This document shows positions 36,719 to 51,138 of a stretch of 64,000 bases of DNA, piece after piece. A model generated the notes under the pieces. The model saw nothing but the letters and a program-made list of their open reading frames with translations, was not told the origin of the DNA and did not search any database. Each line of letters opens with the position of its first letter. Position 1 is the first letter of the stretch. The stretch comes from Euonymus europaeus (Eukaryota; Streptophyta; Magnoliopsida; Celastrales; Celastraceae). Location: positions 15,332,001 through 15,396,000 of the forward strand of contig OY756962.1 of NCBI GenBank assembly GCA_963580455.1, in the 5' to 3' direction. The position numbers and the translations under genes were made by a program.

Positions 36719-39124
36719 GAGCAACTTCGGACCATCAAAGTTGCTCGGTGTACACTTTTTATTGTTATACTATGTCCAATTTTATGAGTATAAGCTTCGA
36801 AGATTATTTCGATTCCAAATCGCCAACTTTCTATGAGAAATGGACAAAACCATTCAAAGCTCCTCCATAGAGAGAGTTGAGCAACTTTGAACCAACAAAG
36901 TTGCTCGAAATACACTTTTTATTGTTCTTCTTCGTCAAATTTTACGAGTATAAGCTTCCAAATTTATTTCGATTCCAAATCACCAACTTTCTATGAGAAA
37001 TGGACGAAACCGTTAAAAGCTACTTCATATAGAGAGTTGAGCAACTTCGGACCATCAAAGTTGCTCCGTGTATACTTTTTATCGTTCTTCTATGTCAAAT
37101 TTTACGAGTATAAGTTTCCTAGATTATTTCGATGGTAAAACTCCATATTTCTATGACAAATGGACAAAACCGTTAAAAGCCCCCCCATAGAGAGAGTGGA
37201 GCAACTTCGTACCATCAAAGTTGCTCGGTGTACACTTTTTACTGTTCTTCTACGTCAAATTTTACGAGTACAAGCTTGCAAGATTATTTCGATGCCAAAA
37301 CAACACCAACTTTTTATCACAAATGGACAAAACCGTTAAAAGCTCGTACATAGAGAGAGTTGGGCAACTTTGGACCAACAAAGTTGCTCGGGATACACTT
37401 TTTATTGTTCTTCTTTGTAAAATTCTACGAGTATAAGCTTCCTAGAATATTTCGATGATAAAACACCATCTTTCTATGACAAATGGATAAAACCGTTAAA
37501 AGCCCCTCCATAGAGAGAGTTGAGCAACTTCGGACCAACAAAGTTGCTCGGGATACACTTTTTATTGTTCTTTTATGTCAAATTTTACGAGTATAAGCTT
37601 TCTAGATTATTTCATTGCTAAAACACCATCCTTCTATGACAAATGTACAAAACCGTTAAAAGCCCATCCATAGAGAGAGTTGAGCAACTTCGGACCATCA
37701 AAGTTGCTCGGTGTACACTTTTTATTGTTCTTCTATGTCAAATTTTATGAGTATAAGCTTTCAAGATTATTTCGATTCCAAATCACCAACTTTCTATGAG
37801 AAATGGACAAAACTGTTAAAAGCTCCTCCATAGAGAGAGTTGAGCAACTTCGGACCAACAAAGTTGCTCGGGATATACTTTTTATTGTTCTTCTATGTCA
37901 AATTTTACGAGTATAAGCTTCCTAGATTATTTCGATGCTAAAACACCATCTTTCTATGACAAATGGACAAAACCGCTAAAAGCCCCTCCATAGAGAGAGT
38001 TGAGCAACTTCGGACCATCAAAGTTGCTCGGTGTACACTTTTTATTGTTATTCTTTGTCAACTTTTATGAGTAAAAGCTTCCAAGATTATTTCGATTCCA
38101 AATCACCAACTTTCCATGAGAAATGGACGAAACCGTTAAAATCTCCTCCATAGAGAGAGTTGAGCAACTTCGGACCATCAAAGTTGCTCGGTGTACACTT
38201 TTTATTGTTCTTCTATGTCAAATTTTACGAGTATAAGCTTCCAAATTTATTTCGATTCCAAATCACCAACTTTCTATGAGAAATGGACGAAACCGTTAAA
38301 AGCTACTTCATATAGAGAGTTGAGCAACTTCGGACCATCAAAGTTGCTCCGTTTATACTTTTTATCGTTCTTCTATGTCAAATTTTACGAGTATAAGTTT
38401 CCTAGATTATTTCGATGGTAAAACTCCATATTTCTATGACAAATGGACAAAACCGTTAAAAGCCCCCCCATAGAGAGAGTGGAGCAACTTCGTACCATCA
38501 AAGTTGCTCGGTGTACACTTTTTACTGTTCTTCTACGTCAAATTTTACGAGTACAAGCTTGCAAGATTATTTCGATGCCAAAACAACACCAACTTTTTAT
38601 CACAAATGGACAAAACCGTTAAAAGCTCGTACATAGAGAGAGTTGGGCAACTTTGGACCAACAAAGTTGCTCGGGATACACTTTTTATTGTTCTTCTTTG
38701 TAAAATTCTACGAGTATAAGCTTCCTAGAATATTTCGATGATAAAACAACATCTTTCTATGACAAATGGATAAAACCGTTAAAAGCCCCTCCATAGAGAG
38801 AGTTGAGCAACTTCGGACCAACAAAGTTGCTCGGGATACACTTTTTATTGTTCTTCTATGTCAAATTTTACGAGTATAAGCTTTCTAGATTATTTCGATG
38901 CTAAAACACCATCCTTCTATGACAAATGGACAAAACCGTTAAAAGCCCATCCATAGAGATAGTTGAGCAACTTCGGACCATCAAAGTTGCTCGGTGTACA
39001 CTTTTTATTGTTCTTCTATGTCAAATTTTATGAGTATAATCTTCCAAGATTATTTCGATTCCAAATCACCAACTTTCTATGAGAAATGGATAAAACCATT
39101 TAAAGCTCCTCCATAGAGAGTGTG
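36719..39124 (+). repeat. Family-2 17-monomer HOR, copy 2, joins next HOR
   Basis: Fifteen monomers repeat copy 1 at 2725-2726 bp offset, followed by the marker unit at 39125. The next expected return to the 33994 class (TTATACTATGTCC, CTTCGAAG) does not come; instead the array continues into the 19-mer. Small differences are visible, for example GTTTATAC near 38352 for GTGTATAC, and TTTCATTGC near 37611 for TTTCGATGC. Confidence 0.82.
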
Positions 39125-42100
39125 GAGTAACTTCGAACCATCAAAGTTGCTTGATGTACACTTTCTATTGTCCTTCTATGTCAAATTTTACGAGTATAAG
39201 CTTCCAAGATTACTTCAATGCCAAAACACCAACTTTTCATCACAAATGGACAAAACCGTTAAAAGCTCCTCCATAGAGAGAGTTGAGCAACTTCGGACCA
39301 ACAAAGTTGCTCGGGATATACTTTTTATTGTTCTTCTATGTCAAATTTTACGAGTATAAGCTTCCTAGATTATTTCGATGCTAAAACATCATCTTTCTAT
39401 GACAAATGGACAAAACCGCTAAAAGCCCCTCCATAGAGAGAGTTGAGCAACTTCCGACCATCAAAGTTGCTCGGTGTACACTTTTTATTGTTATTCTTTG
39501 TCAACTTTTATGAGTATAAGCTTCCAAGATTATTTCGATTCCAAATCACCAACTTTCTATGAGAAATAGACAAAACCGTTAAAAGCTCCTCCATAGAGAG
39601 AGTTGAGCAACATCGGACCAACAAAGTTGCTCGGGATACACTTTTTATTGTTCTTCTATGTCAAATTTTACGAGTATAAGCTTCCTAGATTATTTCGATG
39701 CCAAAACACCATCCTTCTATGACAAATAGACAAAACCGTTAGAAGCTCCTCCATAGAGAGAGTTGAGCAACTTCGAACCATCAAAGTTTCTTGATGTACA
39801 CTTTTTATTGTCTTTCTATGTCAAATTTTACGAGTATAAGCTTCAAAGATTACTTCGATGCCAAAACACCAACTTTTTATCACAAATGGACAAAACCGTT
39901 AAAAGGTCCTCCATAGAGAGAGTTGAGCAACTTCGGACCATCAAAGTTACTTGGTGTACGCTTTTTATTGTTCTTCTATGTCAAATTTTACAAGTATAAG
40001 CTTCCTAGATTATTTCGATTCTAAAACACCATCCTTCTATGACAAATGGAGAAAACCGTTAAAAGCCCCTCCATAGAGAGAGTTGAGCAACTTCGGACCA
40101 TAAAAGTTGCTCGGTGTACACTTTTTATTGTTATTCTTTGTCAACTTTTATGAGTATAAGCTTCCAAGATTATTTCGATTCCAAATCACCAACTTTCTAT
40201 GACAAATGGATAAAACCGTTAAAAGCTCCTCCATAGAGAGAGTTGAGCAACTTCGGACCATCAAAGTTGCTCGGTGTACACTTTTTATTGTTCTTCTATG
40301 TCAAATTTTATGAGTATAAGCTTCCTAGATTATTTCGATTCCAAATCACCAACTTTCTATGAGAAATTGGCAAAACCGTTAAAAGCTCCTCCATAGAGAG
40401 AGTTGAGCAACTTCGAACCAACAAAGTTGCTCGGGATACAATTTTTATTGTTCTTCTTTGTCAAATTTTACGAGTATAAGCTTCCTAGATTATTTCGATG
40501 CTAAAACACCATCTTTCTATGGCAAATGGACAAAACCGTAAAAAGACCCTCCATAGAGAGAGTTGAGCAACTTCGGACCATCAAAGTTGCTCGGTGTACA
40601 CTTTTTATTGTTATTCTATGTCAAAGTTTTTGAGTATAAGCTTCCAAGATTATTTCGATTCCAAATCACCAACTTTCTATGACAAATGGATAAAACCGTT
40701 AAAAGCTCCTCCATAGAGAGAGTTGAGCAACTTCGGACCATCAAAGTTGCTCGGTGTACACTTTTTATTGTTCTTCTATGTCAAATTTTATGAGTATAAG
40801 CTTCCTAGATTATTTCGATTCCAAATCACCAACTTTCTATGAGAAATGGGCAAAACCGTTAAAAGCTCCTCCACAGAGAGAGTTGAGCAACTTCGAACCA
40901 ACAAAGTTGCTCGGGATACAATTTTTATTGTTCTTCTTTGTCAAATTTTACGAGTATAAGCTTCCTAGATTATTTCGATGCTAAAACACCATCTTTCTAT
41001 GACAAATGGACAAAACCGTTAAAAGCCCCTCCATAGAGAGAGTTGAGCAACTTAGGACCATCAAAGTTGCTCGGTGTACACTTTTTATTGTTATTCTATG
41101 TCCAATTTTATGAGTATAAGCTTCGAAGATTATTTCGATTCCAAATCGCCAACTTTCTATGAGAAATGGACAAAACCATTCAAAGCTCCTCCATAGAGAG
41201 AGTTGAGCAACTTTGAACCAACAAAGTTGCTCGAAATACACTTTTTATTGTTCTTCTTTGTCAAATTTTTCGAGTATAAGCTTCCAAATTTATTTCGATT
41301 CCAAATCACCAACTTTCTATGAGAAATGGACGAAACCGTTAAAAGCTACTTCATATAGAGAGTTGAGCAACTTCGGACCATCAAAGTTGCTCCGTGTATA
41401 CTTTTTATCGTTCTTCTATGTCAAATTTTACGAGTATAAGTTTCCTAGATTATTTCGATGGTAAAACTCCATATTTCTATGACAAATGGACAAAACCGTT
41501 AAAAGCCCCCCCATAGAGAGAGTGGAGCAACTTCGTACCATCAAAGTTGCTCGGTGTACACTTTTTACTGTTCTTCTACGTCAAATTTTACGAGTACAAG
41601 CTTGCAAGATTATTTCGATGGCAAAACAACACCAACTTTTTATCACAAATGGACAAAACCGTTAAAAGCTCGTACAAAGAGAGAGTTGGGCAACTTTGGA
41701 CCAACAAAGTTGCTCGGGATACACTTTTTATTGTTCTTCTTTGTAAAATTCTACGAGTATAAGCTTCCTAGAATATTTCGATGATAAAACACCATCTTTC
41801 TATGACAAATGGATAAAACCGTTAAAAGCCCCTCCATAGAGAGAGTTGAGCAACTTCGGACCAACAAAGTTGCTCGGGATACACTTTTTATTGTTCTTCT
41901 ATGTCAAATTTTACGAGTATAAGCTTTCTAGATTATTTCGATGCTAAAACACCATCCTTCTATGACAAATGGACAAAACCGTTAAAAGCCCATCCATAGA
42001 GAGAGTTGAGCAACTTCGGACCATCAAAGTTGCTCGGTGTACACTTTTTATTGTTCTTCTATGTCAAATTTTATGAGTATAATCTTCCAAGATTATTTCG

Positions 42101-42167
42101 ATTCCAAATCACCAACTTTCTATGAGAAATGGATAAAACCATTTAAAGCTCCTCCATAGAGAGTGTG
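39125..42167 (+). repeat. Family-2 19-monomer HOR (3043 bp)
   Basis: Nineteen monomers between two marker units, including one 163-bp unit at 41525. The unit at 39765 has a damaged right dyad arm (AAGTTTCTTG) and CTTCAAAG, and the one at 39925 has AAGTTACTTGG with GTACGC. The unit at 41045 joins a TTAGGACC left half to the TTATTCTATGTCC and CTTCGAAG right half of the 33994 class. The 163-bp unit has GATGGC and is followed by TCGTACAAAG, a combination shared with 50518 and 52761 but not with 37221 or 48275. Confidence 0.85.
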
Positions 42168-45100
42168 GAGTAACTTCGAACCATCAAAGTTGCTTGATGT
42201 ACACTTTCTATTGTCCTTCTATGTCAAATTTTACGAGTATAAGCTTCCAAGATTACTTCAATGCCAAAACACCAACTTTTCATCACAAATGGACAAAACC
42301 GTTAAAAGCTCCTCCATAGAGAGAGTTGAGCAACTTCGGACCAACAAAGTTGCTCGGGATATACTTTTTATTGTTCTTCTATGTCAAATTTTACGAGTAT
42401 AAGCTTCCTAGATTATTTCGATGCTAAAACATCATCTTTCTATGACAAATGGACAAAACCGCTAAAAGCCCCTCCATAGAGAGAGTTGAGCAACTTCGGA
42501 CCATCAAAGTTGCTCGGTGTACACTTTTTATTGTTATTCTTTGTCAACTTTTATGAGTATAAGCTTCCAAGATTATTTCGATTCCAAATCACCAACTTTC
42601 TATGAGAAATAGACAAAACCGTTAAAAGCTCCTCCATAGAGAGAGTTGAGCAACATCGGACCAACAAAGTTGCTCGGGATACACTTTTTATTGTTCTTCT
42701 ATGTCAAATTTTACGAGTATAAGCTTCCTAGATTATATCGATGCCAAAACACCATCTTTCTATGACAAATAGACAAAACCGTTAGAAGCTCCTCCATAGA
42801 GAGAGTTGAGCAACTTCGAACCATCAAAGTTTCTTGATGTACACTTTTTATTGTCTTTCTATGTCAAATTTTACGAGTATAAGCTTCAAAGATTACTTCG
42901 ATGCCAAAACACCAACTTTTTATCACAAATAGACAAAACCGTTAAAAGGTCCTCCATAGAGAGAGTTGAGCAACTTCGGACCATCAAAGTTACTTGGTGT
43001 ACGCTTTTTATTGTTCTTCTATGTCAAATTTTACAAGTATAAGCTTCCTAGATTATTTCGATTCTAAAACACCATCCTTCTATGACAAATGGAGAAAACC
43101 GTTAAAAGCCCCTCCATAGAGAGAGAGTTGAGCAACTTCGGACCATCAAAGTTGCTCGGTGTACACTTTTTATTGTTATTCTTTGTCAACTTTTATGAGT
43201 ATAAGCTTCCAAGATTATTTCGATTCCAAATCACCAACTTTCTATGACAAATGGACAAAACCGTTAAAATCTCCTCTATAGAGAGAGTTGAGCAACTTCG
43301 GACCAACACAGTTGCTCGGTATACAATTTTTATTGTTCTTCTTTGTCAAATTTTACGAGTATAAGCTTCCTAGATTATTTCGATGCTAAAACACCATCTT
43401 TCTATGACAAATGGACAAAACCGTTAAAAGCCCCTCCATAGAGAGAGTTGAGCAACTTAGGACCATCAAAGTTGCTCGGTGTACACTTTTTATTGTTCTT
43501 CTATGTCAAATTTTATGAGTATAAGCTTCCTAGATTATTTCGATGCTAAAACACCATCTTTCTATGACAAATGGACAAAACCGTTAAAAGCCCCTCCATA
43601 GAGAGAATTGAGCAACTTCGGACCAACACAGTTGCTCGGTGGACACTTTTTATTGTCCTTCTATGTCAAATTTTATGAGTATAAGATTCCAAGATTATTT
43701 CGATTCCAAATCACCAACTTTCTATGAGAAATAGACAAAACCGTCAAAAGCTCCTCCATAGAGAGAGTTGAGCAACATCGGACCAACAAAGTTGCTCGGG
43801 ATACACTTTTTATTGTTCTTCTATGTCAAATTTTACGAGTATAAGCTTCCTAGATTATTTCGATGCCAAAACACCATCTTTCTATGACAAATAGACAAAA
43901 CCGTTAAAAGCTCCTCCATAGAGAGAGTTGAGAAACTTCGGACCAACAAAGTTGCTCGGGATACACTTTTTATTGTTCTTCTATGTCAAATTTTACGAGT
44001 ATAAGCTTCCTAGATTATTTCGATGCTAAAACACCATCTTCCTATGACAAATGGACAAAACCGTTAAAAGCTCCTCGATAGAGAGAGTTGAGCAACTTCG
44101 GACCATCAAAGTTGCTCGGTGTACTTTTTTTATTGTTCTTCTATGTCAAATTTTATGAGTATAAGCTTCCAAGATTATTTCGATTCCAAATCACCAACTT
44201 TCTATGAGAAATGGACAAAACCGTTAAAAGCTCCTCCATAGAGAGAGTTGAGCAACTTCGAACCAACAAAGTTGCTCGGGATACACTTTTTATTGTTCTT
44301 CTTTGTCAACTTTTACGAGTATAAGCTTCCTAGATTATTTCGATGCTAAAACACCATCTTTCTATGGCAAATGGACAAAACCGTAAAAAGACCCTCCATA
44401 GAGAGAGTTGAGCAACTTCGGACCATCAAAGTTGCTCGGTGTACACTTTTTATTGTTATTCTATGTCAAAGTTTATGAGTATAAGCTTCCAAGATTATTT
44501 CGATTCCAAATCACCAACTTTCTATGACAAATGGATAAAACCGTTAAAAGCTCCTCCATAGAGAGAGTTGAGCAACTTCGGACCATCAAAGTTGCTCGGT
44601 GTACACTTTTTATTGTTCTTCTATGTCAAATTTTATGAGTATAAGCTTCCTAGATTATTTCGATTCCAAATCACCAACTTTCTATGAGAAATGGGCAAAA
44701 CCGTTAAAAGCTCCTCCATAGAGAGAGTTGAGCAACTTCGAACCAACAAAGTTGCTCGGGATACAATTTTTATTGTTCTTCTTTGTCAAATTTTACGAGT
44801 ATAAGCTTCCTAGATTATTTCGATGCTAAAACACCATCTTTCTATGACAAATGGACAAAACCGTTAAAAGCCCCTCCATAGAGAGAGTTGAGCAACTTAG
44901 GACCATCAAAGTTGCTCGGTGTACACTTTTTATTGTTCTTCTATGTCAAATTTTACGAGTATAAGCTTCGAAGATTATTTCGATTCCAAATCGCCAACTT
45001 TCTATGAGAAATGGACGAAACCGTTAAAAGCTACTTCATATAGAGAGTTGAGCAACTTCGGACCATCAAAGTTGCTCCGTGTATACTTTTTATCGTTCTT

Positions 45101-45852
45101 CTATGTCAAATTTTACGAGTATAAGTTTCCTAGATTATTTCGATGGTAAAACTCCATATTTCTATGACAAATGGACAAAACCGTTAAAAGCCCCCCCATA
45201 GAGAGAGTGGAGCAACTTCGTACCATCAAAGTTGCTCGGTGTACACTTTTTACTGTTCTTCTACGTCAAATTTTACGAGTACAAGCTTGCAAGATTATTT
45301 CGATGCCAAAACAACACCAACTTTTTATCACAAATGGACAAAACCGTTAAAAGCTCGTACATAGAGAGAGTTGGGCAACTTTGGACCAACAAAGTTGCTC
45401 GGGATACACTTTTTATTGTTCTTCTTTGTAAAATTCTACGAGTATAAGCTTCCTAGAATATTTCGATGATAAAACACCATCTTTCTATGACAAATGGATA
45501 AAACCGTTAAAAGCCCCTCCATAGAGAGAGTTGAGCAACTTCGGACCAACAAAGTTGCTCGGGATACACTTTTTATTGTTCTTCTATGTCAAATTTTACG
45601 AGTATAAGCTTTCTAGATTATTTCGATGCTAAAACACCATCCTTCTATGACAAATGGACAAAACCGTTAAAAGCCCATCCATAGAGATAGTTGAGCAACT
45701 TCGGACCATCAAAGTTGCTCGGTGTACACTTTTTATTGTTCTTCTATGTCAAATTTTATGAGTATAATCTTCCAAGATTATTTCGATTCCAAATCACCAA
45801 CTTTCTATGAGAAATGGATAAAACCATTTAAAGCTCCTCCATAGAGAGTGTG
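42168..45852 (+). repeat. Family-2 23-monomer HOR (3685 bp)
   Basis: Twenty-three monomers between markers. It shares its first seven and last seven or so units with the 19-mer, but the middle differs and is four monomers longer. A 2-bp gain (CCATAGAGAGAGAGTTG) near 43116-43130 is private to this copy. The middle part holds GGTATACAATTTTT after a CAACACAG centre, GGTGGACAC with AAGATTCC, GAGAAACTT and a TACTTTTTTTATT unit otherwise typical of family 1. Confidence 0.85.
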
Positions 45853-48800
45853 GAGTAACTTCGAACCATCAAAGTTGCTTGATGTACACTTTCTATTGTC
45901 CTTCTATGTCAAATTTTACGAGTATAAGCTTCCAAGATTACTTCAATGCCAAAACACCAACTTTTCATCACAAATGGACAAAACCGTTAAAAGCTCCTCC
46001 ATAGAGAGAGTTGAGCAACTTCGGACCAACAAAGTTGCTCGGGATATACATTTTATTGTTCTTCTATGTCAAATTTTACGAGTATAAGCTTCCTAGATTA
46101 TTTCGATGCTAAAACATCATCTTTCTATGACAAATGGACAAAACCGCTAAAAGCCCCTCCATAGAGAGAGTTGAGCAACTTCGGACCATCAAAGTTGCTC
46201 GGTGTACACTTTTTATTGTTATTCTTTGTCAACTTTTATGAGTATAAGCTTCCAAGATTATTTCGATTCCAAATCACCAACTTTCTATGAGAAATAGACA
46301 AAACCGTTAAAAGCTCCTCCATAGAGAGAGTTGAGCAACATCGGACCAACAAAGTTGCTCGGGATACACTTTTTATTGTTCTTCTATGTCAAATTTTACG
46401 AGTATAAGCTTCCTAGATTATTTCGATGCCAAAACACCATCTTTCTATGACAAATAGACAAAACCGTTAGAAGCTCCTCCATAGAGAGAGTTGAGCAACT
46501 TCGAACCATCAAAGTTTCTTGATGTACACTTTTTATTGTCTTTCTATGTCAAATTTTACGAGTATAAGCTTCAAAGATTACTTCGATGCCAAAACACCAA
46601 CTTTTTATCACAAATGGACAAAACCGTTAAAAGGTCCTCCATAGAGAGAGTTGAGCAACTTCGGACCATCAAAGTTACTTGGTGTACGCTTTTTATTGTT
46701 CTTCTATGTCAAATTTTACAAGTATAAGCTTCCTAGATTATTTCGATTCTAAAACACCATCCTTCTATGACAAATGGAGAAAACCGTTAAAAGCCCCTCC
46801 ATAGAGAGAGTTGAGCAACTTCGGACCATCAAAGTTGCTCGGTGTACACTTTTTATTGTTATTCTTTGTCAACTTTTATGAGTATAAGCTTCCAAGATTA
46901 TTTCGATTCCAAATCACCAACTTTCTATGACAAATGGATAAAACCGTGAAAAGCTCCTCCATAGAGAGAGTTGAGCAACTTCGGACCATCAAAGTTGCTC
47001 GGTGTACACTTTTTATTGTTCTTCTATGTCAAATTTTATGAGTATAAGCTTCCTAGATTATTTCGATTCCAAATCACCAACTTTCTATGAGAAATGGGCA
47101 AAACCGTTAAAAGCTCCTCCATAGAGAGAGTTGAGCAACTTCGAACCAACAAAGTTGCTCGGGATACAATTTTTATTGTTCTTCTTTGTCAAATTTTACG
47201 AGTATAAGCTTCCTAGATTATTTCGATGCTAAAACACCATCTTTCTATGGCAAATGGACAAAACCGTAAAAAGACCCTCCATAGAGAGAGTTGAGCAACT
47301 TCGGACCATCAAAGTTGCTCGGTGTACACTTTTTATTGTTATTCTATGTCAAAGTTTATGAGTATAAGCTTCCAAGATTATTTCGATTCCAAATCACCAA
47401 CTTTCTATGACAAATGGATAAAACCGTTAAAAGCTCCTCCATAGAGAGAGTTGAGCAACTTCGGACCATCAAAGTTGCTCGGTGTACACTTTTTATTGTT
47501 CTTCTATGTCAAATTTTATGAGTATAAGCTTCCTAGATTATTTCGATTCCAAATCACCAACTTTCTATGAGAAATGGGCAAAACCGTTAAAAGCTCCTCC
47601 ACAGAGAGAGTTGAGCAACTTCGAACCAACAAAGTTGCTCGGGATACAATTTTTATTGTTCTTCTTTGTCAAATTTTACGAGTATAAGCTTCCTAGATTA
47701 TTTCGATGCTAAAACACCATCTTTCTATGACAAATGGACAAAACCGTTAAAAGCCCCTCCATAGAGAGAGTTGAGCAACTTAGGACCATCAAAGTTGCTC
47801 GGTGTACACTTTTTATTGTTATTCTATGTCCAATTTTATGAGTATAAGCTTCGAAGATTATTTCGATTCCAAATCGCCAACTTTCTATGAGAAATGGACA
47901 AAACCATTCAAAGCTCCTCCATAGAGAGAGTTGAGCAACTTTGAACCAACAAAGTTGCTCGAAATACACTTTTTATTGTTCTTCTTTGTCAAATTTTTCG
48001 AGTATAAGCTTCCAAATTTATTTCGATTCCAAATCACCAACTTTCTATGAGAAATGGACGAAACCGTTAAAAGCTACTTCATATAGAGAGTTGAGCAACT
48101 TCGGACCATCAAAGTTGCTCCGTGTATACTTTTTATCGTTCTTCTATGTCAAATTTTACGAGTATAAGTTTCCTAGATTATTTCGATGGTAAAACTCCAT
48201 ATTTCTGTGACAAATGGACAAAACCGTTAAAAGCCCCCCCATAGAGAGAGTGGAGCAACTTCGTACCATCAAAGTTGCTCGGTGTACACTTTTTACTGTT
48301 CTTCTACGTCAAATTTTACGAGTACAAGCTTGCAAGATTATTTCGATGCCAAAACAACACCAACTTTTTATCACAAATGGACAAAACCGTTAAAAGCTCG
48401 TACATAGAGAGAGTTGGGCAACTTTGGACCAACAAAGTTGCTCGGGATACACTTTTTATTGTTCTTCTTTGTAAAATTCTACGAGTATAAGCTTCCTAGA
48501 ATATTTCGATGATAAAACACCATCTTTCTATGACAAATGGATAAAACCGTTAAAAGCCCCTCCATAGAGAGAGTTGAGCAACTTCGGACCAACAAAGTTG
48601 CTCGGGATACACTTTTTATTGTTCTTCTATGTCAAATTTTACGAGTATAAGCTTTCTAGATTATTTCGATGCTAAAACACCATCCTTCTATGACAAATGG
48701 ACAAAACCGTTAAAAGCCCATCCATAGAGAGAGTTGAGCAACTTCGGACCATCAAAGTTGCTCGGTGTACACTTTTTATTGTTCTTCTATGTCAAATTTT

Positions 48801-48895
48801 ATGAGTATAATCTTCCAAGATTATTTCGATTCCAAATCACCAACTTTCTATGAGAAATGGATAAAACCATTTAAAGCTCCTCCATAGAGAGTGTG
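45853..48895 (+). repeat. Family-2 19-monomer HOR, second occurrence (3043 bp)
   Basis: Same length and monomer order as 39125-42167, at an offset of 6728 bp, the sum of the 19-mer and the 23-mer. The 6728-bp offset holds from at least 38191 to about 50350, so a 42-monomer block was duplicated as one piece. Small differences include GATATACATTTTA near 46045 and ATATTTCTGTGAC near 48200. Confidence 0.85.
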
Positions 48896-51138
48896 GAGTA
48901 ACTTCGAACCATCAAAGTTGCTTGATGTACACTTTCTATTGTCCTTCTATGTCAAATTTTACGAGTATAAGCTTCCAAGATTACTTCAATGCCAAAACAC
49001 CAACTTTTCATCACAAATGGACAAAACCGTTAAAAGCTCCTCCATAGAGAGAGTTGAGCAACTTCGGACCAACAAAGTTGCTCGGGATATACTTTTTATT
49101 GTTCTTCTATGTCAAATTTTACGAGTATAAGCTTCCTAGATTATTTCGATGCTAAAACATCATCTTTCTATGACAAATGGACAAAACCGCTAAAAGCCCC
49201 TCCATAGAGAGAGTTGAGCAACTTCGGACCATCAAAGTTGCTCGGTGTACACTTTTTATTGTTATTCTTTGTCAACTTTTATGAGTATAAGCTTCCAAGA
49301 TTATTTCGATTCCAAATCACCAACTTTCTATGAGAAATAGACAAAACCGTTAAAAGCTCCTCCATAGAGAGAGTTGAGCAACATCGGACCAACAAAGTTG
49401 CTCGGGATACACTTTTTATTGTTCTTCTATGTCAAATTTTACGAGTATAAGCTTCCTAGATTATATCGATGCCAAAACACCATCTTTCTATGACAAATAG
49501 ACAAAACCGTTAGAAGCTCCTCCATAGAGAGAGTTGAGCAACTTCGAACCATCAAAGTTTCTTGATGTACACTTTTTATTGTCTTTCTATGTCAAATTTT
49601 ACGAGTATAAGCTTCAAAGATTACTTCGATGCCAAAACACCAACTTTTTATCACAAATGGACAAAACCGTTAAAAGGTCCTCCATAGAGAGAGTTGAGCA
49701 ACTTCGGACCATCAAAGTTACTTGGTGTACGCTTTTTATTGTTCTTCTATGTCAAATTTTACAAGTATAAGCTTCCTAGATTATTTCGATTCTAAAACAC
49801 CATCCTTCTATGACAAATGGAGAAAACCGTTAAAAGCCCCTCCATAGAGAGAGTTGAGCAACTTCGGACCATCAAAGTTGCTCGGTGTACACTTTTTATT
49901 GTTATTCTTTGTCAACTTTTATGAGTATAAGCTTCCAAGATTATTTCGATTCCAAATCACCAACTTTCTATGACAAATGGACAAAACCGTTAAAATCTCC
50001 TCTATAGAGAGAGTTGAGCAACTTCGGACCAACACAGTTGCTCGGTATACAATTTTTATTGTTCTTCTTTGTCAAATTTTACGAGTATAAGCTTCCTAGA
50101 TTATTTCGATGCTAAAACACCATCTTTCTATGACAAATGGACAAAACCGTTAAAAGCCCCTCCATAGAGAGAGTTGAGCAACTTAGGACCATCAAAGTTG
50201 CTCGGTGTACACTTTTTATTGTTCTTCTATGTCAAATTTTATGAGTATAAGCTTCCTAGATTATTTCGATGCTAAAACACCATCTTTCTATGACAAATGG
50301 ACAAAACCGTTAAAAGCCCCTCCATAGAGAGAATTGAGCAACTTCGGACCAACACAGTTGCTCGGTATACAATTTTTATTGTTCTTCTTTGTCAAATTTT
50401 ACGAGTATAAGTTTCCTAGATTATTTCGATGGTAAAACTCCATATTTCTATGACAAATGGACAAAACCGTTAAAAGCCCCCCCATAGAGAGAGTGGAGCA
50501 ACTTCGTACCATCAAAGTTGCTCGGTGTACACTTTTTACTGTTCTTCTACGTCAAATTTTACGAGTACAAGCTTGCAAGATTATTTCGATGGCAAAACAA
50601 CACCAACTTTTTATCACAAATGGACAAAACCGTTAAAAGCTCGTACAAAGAGAGAGTTGGGCAACTTTGGACCAACAAAGTTGCTCGGGATACACTTTTT
50701 ATTGTTCTTCTTTGTAAAATTCTACGAGTATAAGCTTCCTAGAATATTTCGATGATAAAACACCATCTTTCTATGACAAATGGATAAAACCGTTAAAAGC
50801 CCCTCCATAGAGAGAGTTGAGCAACTTCGGACCAACAAAGTTGCTCGGGATACACTTTTTATTGTTCTTCTATGTCAAATTTTACGAGTATAAGCTTTCT
50901 AGATTATTTCGATGCTAAAACACCATCCTTCTATGACAAATGGACAAAACCGTTAAAAGCCCATCCATAGAGAGAGTTGAGCAACTTCGGACCATCAAAG
51001 TTGCTCGGTGTACACTTTTTATTGTTCTTCTATGTCAAATTTTATGAGTATAATCTTCCAAGATTATTTCGATTCCAAATCACCAACTTTCTATGAGAAA
51101 TGGATAAAACCATTTAAAGCTCCTCCATAGAGAGTGTG
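48896..51138 (+). repeat. Family-2 14-monomer HOR, copy 1 (2243 bp)
   Basis: Fourteen monomers between markers. The first eight to nine match the start of the 23-mer at 42168. The hybrid unit at 50336 then switches to the AAGTTTCCTAG and GGTAAAACTCC class, skipping the long middle of the 23-mer. The result is the shortest unit in the window and it is immediately repeated. Confidence 0.88.
50336..50495 (+). repeat. Hybrid monomer that created the 14-mer
   Basis: The left half has GAATTGAGCAAC, a CAACACAG centre and GGTATACAATTTTTATTGTTC. The right half is the AAGTTTCCTAG, GATGGTAAAACTCC class ending in seven C. In the parent order (43616, 54822) the same left anchor continues with GGTGGACAC instead. 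The right join falls between about 50395 and 50411. The same hybrid recurs at 52579, as expected if it formed before the 14-mer was duplicated. Confidence 0.75.
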
